From NCBI GenBank assembly GCA_003427395.1, contig BFEA01000067.1:2617978-2639780 (forward strand): a stretch of 21,803 nt of DNA. Reading direction: 5' to 3'. Source of the DNA: Chara braunii. Lineage: Eukaryota; Streptophyta; Charophyceae; Charales; Characeae. The notes beneath the pieces were generated by a model that was not told the origin of the DNA, ran no database searches, and worked only from the letters and a program-made list of their open reading frames with translations. Of this stretch, positions 17,472 through 21,803 are shown one piece after another. Every line of letters begins with the position of its first letter. Positions within the stretch are counted from its first letter, which is position 1. The position numbers were made by a program, and so were the translations under genes.

Positions 17472-17527
17472 CTGGCATCAGGAAAGTCTTCGAGGCTGCG
17501 GCCAGCTTCGCGCAGCTTCCATCGGAG
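17472..17527 (-). other. Exon-like block ending at a 5' splice site (minus)
   Basis: Reading the minus strand, GATGCCAG|GTACGT at 17472/17471 matches the donor consensus. One upstream frame reads LREAGRSLEDFPDA. The plus strand is also open here (VPGIRKVFEAAASFAQLPSE), so strand and coding status are uncertain. No acceptor was fixed. Confidence 0.22.
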
Positions 17528-17598
17528 TATGAGAAAAATCGATTGAATCTCTCACAAGAACGCCGCGATATCCGCTACTACACATATACGGGTGTGTG

Positions 17599-17639
<41 letters not shown>

Positions 17640-17710
17640 GGGAGAGAAAGAGGGAAGGAGAGAAGGCGAGTGCATGAATCTGGGTACTTGTATGTGTTGT
17701 TGCTGATTTC

Positions 17711-18154
17711 TGAAATTCGCTATCGCTCATTATTATTATTATTATTTTTCTTCTTCTTCTTCTTCTTATTATTATTATTATTATTTTTTTTTATTCTTAT
17801 TCTTATTCTTATTCTTATTCTTATTCTTATTCTTATTATTATTATTATTATTATTATTTATTATTATTATTATTAGTAGTAGTAGTATTAGGTGCATGTG
17901 GCAACTGTGTGTATGGGAAAAGCGTTGTGAGTGATACGAAAGACATACCTGGTGTTTGACGCGAACAGCATTGGCCGAGATCTGCTCGTACTCGGGGAGC
18001 CGTTGGCGTTATCAGCGGTATCATAGATAGGCTAGATAGGAACTGCCATCTGTAGTCTGGGCGCCGAGCGCCAGATAGGATATCAACTCTGGTTCTTCAT
18101 TGATGATGAAGGAACTATCTCAGCATTGTCAATTATGAGTTTTTGTTGTGCTCT
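17711..18154. repeat. Tandem duplication, copy 1 (444 bp)
   Basis: This is a diverged copy of 18242-18573. The order is the same: TTCGCTATCGCTCAT, an (ATT)/(TTC)/(TTATTC) microsatellite block (about 17730-17886), GGTGCATGTGGCA, GACATACCTGGTGTTTGACGC, ATTGGCCGAGATCTGCTCGTA, GGTTCTTCATTGAT, and TTTTGTTGTGCTCT. Copy 1 has a longer microsatellite and about 50 bp not present in copy 2 (around 18025-18075). Confidence 0.85.
17949..18015 (-). pseudogene. Duplicated exon-like block, frameshifted copy
   Basis: On the minus strand the block ends CACCAG|GTATGT (17949/17948). The last 20 codons read RLPEYEQISANAVRVKHQ, closely matching the copy ending at 18405. Relative to that copy one base is missing about 45-55 bp from the donor, which puts an in-frame stop upstream. 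It is therefore probably a dead duplicate if the copies are exons. Confidence 0.3.
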
Positions 18155-18241
18155 TATTTTTTGGTGAAACTCGTGATGCAATCCTGCAGTTGGTTCGAGG
18201 TCACGACTAGTCGGTCTTATGTATATGATGCTGTTTGATTG

Positions 18242-18263
18242 CTGAAGTACGCTATTGCTCATC

Positions 18264-18308
<45 letters not shown>

Positions 18309-18573
18309 GTTGTTGTTGTTGTTGTCAGATGCGTGGTGATCCTTGGGTGCATGTGGCATCTGTGTGATGGGGAAACGAGGTTGTGAGTGAGAGGAGAGAC
18401 ATACCTGGTGTTTGACGCATGCGGCATTGGCCGAGATCTGCTCGTATTTTGGGAAGCTGTTGTTGTCATCATCGGCGTTGTAGCTTAGGCCGGATAGAAT
18501 ACCAACATTGGTTCTTCATTGATAATGATGAGACTATTCCGGCATTATCAATTATAAGCTTTTGTTGTGCTCT
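18242..18573. repeat. Tandem duplication, copy 2 (332 bp)
   Basis: Partner of 17711-18154, separated by 87 bp. It contains (ATT)n then (GTT)n at about 18262-18325. Confidence 0.85.
18405..18513 (-). other. Exon-like block, open copy (minus)
   Basis: Minus strand, donor CACCAG|GTATGT at 18405/18404. The frame is open for 36 codons after a TGA near 18514 and reads NVGILSGLSYNADDDNS then FPKYEQISANAACVKHQ. The amino-acid pattern P-[EK]-YEQISANA-x2-VKHQ is kept in both copies, and 20-bp blocks around the donor are identical. This suggests an exon and its splice site duplicated together. I do not recognise the peptide. Confidence 0.3.
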
Positions 18574-18841
18574 CAGACTCGCTTTCATTCACACTTTTCA
18601 TGCATGCCAACAGTAGCGCAGCAAACAGGCGATATGCCCCCGCTCAAAACTCAGAGGTATGGAAACCCAGATGCGAGTTCACTTTCAATGACTATGGCAA
18701 CTCAGCGCCCGAACAACTTTCTGTTCGCATACACTGGATCACCCTGGATATCCTACACGCGTCACTCTGAACACTCACTCATACACACACACACTTCTCA
18801 CTAACTACAGTTATGGCAGCTATGGCTGCCTCTACCTATCG
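18574..18841. other. Spacer with no assigned gene
   Basis: A plus-strand frame here (18567-18770) contains FTFNDYGNSAPEQLSVRIHW, which looks more coding-like than its surroundings. It has no recognisable domain and overlaps the end of the tandem duplication, so I leave it unassigned. Confidence 0.4.
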
Positions 18842-19045
18842 CTATGCTACGCCCTTCTCTCCCGCCCACTTCGTCCTTCGGGCATGCTGCAGACCTCCGT
18901 GCACAAGTCGCTGTGGCAGCGCTTCCGCATGGCTTACGTACGAAGGAATGAAAGGCTGGGCGCTGCCTCTTGATTTATACTTCTGAAGCTCGTTGGTCTG
19001 CCCTATTCCATCGGCCGTGGTGTTCACAGTCCCTCGTGGTACTCG
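18842..19045 (-). CDS. Candidate terminal exon of a minus-strand gene
   Basis: On the minus strand TTTTAGTCCTGTCCAG| at 19046 is a fair 3' splice site. From 19045 a frame of 67 codons runs to the stop at 18844-18842, reading RVPRGTVNTTADGIGQTNEL, GSAQPFIPSYVSHAEALPQR and LQHARRTKWAGEKGVA. It joins in phase 0 to the exon ending at 19782. No domain is recognised. TAC|GTAAGC inside it (about 18936) is an alternative donor. Confidence 0.32.
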   Translation of the reverse strand, partial: RVPRGTVNTTADGIGQTNELQKYKSRGSAQPFIPSYVSHAEALPQRLVHGGLQHARRTKWAGEKGVA

Positions 19046-19060
19046 CTGGACAGGACTAAA

Positions 19061-19333
19061 ACAGACAGACGTAGTCTGGAACAGACAGGCACAGACTGGG
19101 ACGAACAGACACAGTACGAAACAAACATACACAATCTGGAACAAACACAGTCTGAAACAAACAGACACAGTCTGAAACAGTCAGACGCAGTCTGCGACAG
19201 ACAGGCACAGTCTGAAACAGACAGACACAGCCTGGGACAGACAGACACAGACTGGGACAAACAGACACAGTCTGGAACAGACAGGCGCAGTCTGAGACAG
19301 ACGGACACAAGTTTGAGACAGACGAACGGTCTG
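19061..19333. repeat. 20-bp tandem repeat of palindromic units (about 13 copies)
   Basis: The unit is ACAGTCTGRAACAGACAGAC with substitutions. Each junction forms CAGAC-ACA-GTCTG, a 5-bp stem with a 3-nt loop. Related words run on to about 19410. The period of 20 explains the Cys/Val/Leu-rich minus-strand frames over this region, which are not genes. In the two-exon model the array lies wholly inside the intron. Confidence 0.9.
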
Positions 19334-19781
19334 GGGCTAACATACAGACTGTCTGAAAACAGACCGACTGACCGAGGAAGACGGACAGAATGACAGACAG
19401 ACGGACCAAGGCGGACAAATGAACGGGACACATACACCATGACAAACATACGGACACTATGACACACAGATACGCTGCGGCAGACGCGCGATCACGTGGC
19501 ACGCACGCAGATACAGTGGAATACATACGTACACTATGACACACATGAAGGTACACGGTCACATTATGACCCACGAACAGCCGCAGTCACACGGTGACAG
19601 TGCACAGTAACACGAGCACACAGTGACAGTGACAACAGACAAACGACATGCAGAGGAAACAAGTGACAAACTCATAGTCACACGGTGACAGTCACACGAC
19701 GACACGCAAAAGAGACGCATACACAAAGAGAGAAAGAGGGACAGAGTGTGAGAGAATGAGAGAAAGGGGAAGAGAATGTAC
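19334..19781. other. Spacer with further short palindromes
   Basis: AGTCACACGGTGACAGT occurs twice (about 19585 and 19676). Each copy holds GTCAC-ACG-GTGAC. A (GA)-rich stretch precedes the splice-like site at 19781. No gene is supported. Confidence 0.6.
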
Positions 19782-19958
19782 CTGGTATACACTCGCAGCC
19801 TCATTGGTGGCGACGTCATTAGCCTTCACGATCAAAGAGAGTCTGTTGCGTGTACGAGGCAGTAGAAGGAAGGCCCCTGATATACATGTCCGCTGTCGCA
19901 AGGGATAGGCTCCCATTGTCAACACGATGCAGTATTCGGATTCCGATTGATATAACAT
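19782..19958 (-). CDS. Candidate first coding exon of a minus-strand gene
   Basis: On the minus strand the ATG at 19958 opens 59 codons: ESEYCIVLTMGAYPLRQR, ISGAFLLLPRTRNRLSLIVK and ANDVATNEAASVYQ. They end at ACCAG|GTACAT (19782/19781) after a complete codon. The downstream intron is pyrimidine-rich. Joining to the exon at 19045 keeps phase and gives a protein of about 126 residues with a hydrophobic patch but no recognised domain. Upstream the frame closes at TGA-containing sequence, so an earlier exon is possible. Confidence 0.35.
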
Positions 19959-20055
19959 CAGTGCATTACTACTCTCTTGTCAGAGTAGGGCTCCCTGGCT
20001 TTCACGGGGGAACTCACCCCGTATGGAATCTGTCCTTTCGCTTTCACCATTGCTC

Positions 20056-20116
20056 TACATTATTATTATTATAACTATTATTATTATTACTATTATTATT
20101 ATTATTATTATTATTT
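20056..20116. repeat. (ATT)n microsatellite
   Basis: An ATT/ACT tract, read as poly-Asn on the minus strand. Confidence 0.9.
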
Positions 20117-20149
20117 TGCTGCAGTTTATGATCCCAGTCAGCCTCATAC

Positions 20150-20308
20150 CTGCCAATAAAGGCAGGCCTGAATGTTAGAAAAGGGACCTCACCCCAGGGA
20201 TTCCTCCTAAAGGACGGTGCTCCTCTAGGCGCACGCAAATGAAAATGAGGGGTCATCTCAGACAAGCTACGAGTCAATGCGAAAGCAGCATTGCGACCAC
20301 GTTCGCGC
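20150..20308 (-). other. Exon-like block with both splice consensuses (minus)
   Basis: On the minus strand CTTATTGCCCAG| (acceptor at 20309) precedes an open stretch of 52 codons. It reads RERGRNAAFALTRSLSEM, LRAPRGAPSFRRNPWGEVPF and LTFRPAFIG, and ends at GGCAG|GTATGAG (20150/20149). The frame remains open beyond both sites (20044-20487), so the edges are inferred. There is no recognised domain. It may belong to the same transcription unit as 19958-18842. Confidence 0.3.
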
Positions 20309-20641
20309 CTGGGCAATAAGTTGTGTGGGTCGTGACAATGGATCCCCGGTGACCATGGCGAAACATACGGAACAACGAGCGTGAGCGCAAGCGTGTGTGT
20401 ACGTGAGTAAGTGTGTGGGATATCCGGGACAGACCCTAGTGGATGAGAATGTGTTGTGTGTATGTGCGAGCAAGTTGCTGAGAACACTATGGTCGGGGGA
20501 AAGGCTTATTGAACGCTGTGTGTCGTAGCCATGATCGAGAGAAGCCGAATCCAACTATTTTAATCAAACTCATACTTCTGAATTTGTGTGGATGTTCTTG
20601 CGCCAAAATATCATTATTCTGTGGATACCATTTCGTTATTA

Positions 20642-20710
20642 ATTACTACGATTATTATGATTATCAGTTATTATTATTATTATTATTATCATTACTATTA
20701 TTATTAATAT
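20642..20710. repeat. (ATT)n-rich microsatellite
   Basis: An ATT/ATG-type tract. The plus-strand frame across it (20509-20748) has no other support. Confidence 0.85.
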
Positions 20711-20970
20711 CATTTGACCTTGCATGCCAGAATGAGAGTCAGAGGTAAGAAGGGTGCGAGGCAGTGGAGAAGGGGGAGGATCATCGTTGAATGTGACGAC
20801 TTCTACCTCCTTCACCCCTCAGCCTTTCCTACGACTAAGCCCTTCGCACATCGATCTTCTCAATAAATGGATGTGAAAGCGATGCTCTCAATCGCCGCTG
20901 AAATTAAACTTAAGTGCAAGAGATTCCAAATTTCATGCTTGATCAGTTTAGATGCATGACTAGTAACAGG
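20711..20970. other. Spacer with no gene seen
   Basis: AGAG|GTAAGA at 20744/20745 resembles a plus-strand donor, but no exon can be defined upstream of it. Confidence 0.5.
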
Positions 20971-21060
20971 GCGATTGCGGGAGCTCTGCCGAAGTTCAGG
21001 CGGAACTCAAATGGCAGGGAGCAGCGAGGTATATGCACTTCAACATAAACCCTAAGCCAT
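20971..21060 (-). repeat. Dispersed repeat, copy 2 (inverted mate of 3250-3349)
   Basis: The reverse complement holds CAGAGCTCCCGCAATCG (20988-20972) with a further gap-free, half-matching 37 bp starting TCCCTGC. Beyond it lies a GGGTTTAT word, in the same order as in copy 1. Confidence 0.55.
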
Positions 21061-21603
21061 AAACCCTGAATATACAACCGTTAGGCAACTACCTATGACT
21101 GTGTTAGTAAAGAAAGTACGCTGAGTCAGGGATCCTTCAAGGTTAAACCTGAGGACAGATAAACAAACAATAATGCTTGAGTAAGGGAAGGGAAGCATGA
21201 TCTGTCTGGAAATGTCAAACTGATGTTGGTAAACGTAGCAGGAACTAGAAGTGTCATGTCACTATCTCGCTACGTGGATGTTTCTTTTGAGATGTGATGG
21301 ACGGGGAGAGGGATGAACTTCTGGCAATTTTCCCTCGCTTATAGGTCACCTGACCATAAGATAAAGAGTTGGGGACCGTGAGTGTGTTGTCAAGCTTGTA
21401 AATGATATGACCTCTTTGAAATGATGGATTGCCTCAACTAACCTTATCCTACGGCTAACTCACACCGTACTTCTAAAAGATTCAGACTAACTCAGGTAAG
21501 GATCAGCCGGACAAATTAAGACATGAGGTGCAAGTCCCGTGTGACCCACCTGCGTGGTGCTAAAGGCTTCCGGATAGTTCAGGACTGGGATTGAGCGACA
21601 AGC
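21061..21603. other. Spacer with one strong hairpin, no gene
   Basis: CTTATAGGTCA (21338-21348) pairs with TGACCATAAG (21351-21360) with one bulge and loop CC. Two ATAAACCCT words (about 21047 and 21060) look telomere-like but are isolated. No open frame of note is present. Confidence 0.55.
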
Positions 21604-21803
21604 GTAATACTATATATTAGGCGATAAGAGAAATGAGGCTCTAAGAAGCCTGCCTTATCGCCATATTAACATATATACTAGGTGGTAAGAGGAGCGAGGC
21701 TCCGGGAAGCCTGCCTTACCACCGTAATACTATATATTTAGCGATAAGAGAAGCGAGGCTCTAAGAAGTCTGCCTTATCGCCATATTAACATATATACTA
21801 GGT
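21604..21803. repeat. 60-bp hairpin satellite, runs off the window
   Basis: Three full units and part of a fourth, with a 60-bp unit and a 120-bp dimer. Each unit is an AT-rich linker (TAATACTATATATTA or ATTAACATATATACTA) followed by a hairpin. Unit 1: GGCGATAAG...CTTATCGCC with inner AGGCT-CTAAGA-AGCCT. Unit 2: GGTGGTAAG...CTTACCACC with inner AGGCT-CCGGGA-AGCCT. Unit 3 returns to AGCGATAAG...CTTATCGCC. Stem changes between units are compensatory. The fourth unit begins at about 21783. Confidence 0.9.

Noticed and set aside
19024-19574. Cys/Val-rich minus-strand frames
   Set aside because: They follow the 20-bp tandem repeat in successive phases and so encode repeat nonsense.
21044-21072. 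Telomeric AAACCCT repeat
   Set aside because: Only two isolated imperfect words, with no tandem array.
21604-21803. Hammerhead ribozyme satellite
   Set aside because: No CTGATGA or GAAA core elements are present in the units.
21604-21803. CRISPR array
   Set aside because: The units are fully repetitive with no unique spacers, and the context is eukaryotic.

Overview
The window is eukaryotic nuclear DNA that is repeat-rich and sparsely coding. The best clue to the organism is the retroelement pol region (about 6.85-11.14 kb). Its retropepsin (DTGAEMNII, ILLGRSFL), reverse transcriptase (SLIDLYSGYDQF, APQGWTN, YIDD) and integrase (D44-D102-E138 with D35E spacing) have the wording I remember from the Ty3/gypsy-type families that crowd the genome of the charophyte alga Chara braunii. 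A charophyte or related streptophyte alga is therefore my inference. It rests on remembered family resemblance, not on a search. No rRNA, intact tRNA, CRISPR array or bacterial-style operon is present.

Layout. 1-1250: a chain of about 14 short perfect hairpins with unrelated stems. 1327-1860: an alternating A-B-A-B-A tandem repeat. 2153-3034: a second diverged repeat array. 3.0-6.45 kb: GC-richer DNA in which I can assemble a phase-consistent three-exon plus-strand gene candidate (4269-5957). 6.85-11.14 kb: a decayed gag-tail/protease/RT/RNase H/integrase unit with at least ten stops, several frameshifts and internal deletions. 11.55-13.91 kb: a separate gag gene (long coiled coil, CCHC knuckle) in three frames with no pol behind it. 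14.74-15.22 kb: a primer-binding-site-like motif, then an open frame of about 145 codons ending at a strong 5' splice site. 15.3-16.4 kb: tRNA-like B boxes, a foldback and compact hairpins. 16.9-20.7 kb: microsatellite-rich DNA with minus-strand exon-like blocks that each end at CAG|GTAYRW donors, including a tandemly duplicated exon and one phase-consistent two-exon model (19958-18842). 21.6 kb to the end: the start of a 60-bp satellite whose hairpin stems carry compensatory changes.

How the parts relate. The pol and gag pieces are remains of LTR retrotransposons and no longer encode a working set. The host-like exons are low-confidence because they rest on open frame, splice consensus and phase agreement only. 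The most unusual property of the window is its density of short perfect inverted repeats outside the coding relics, from the first hairpin chain to the terminal satellite.
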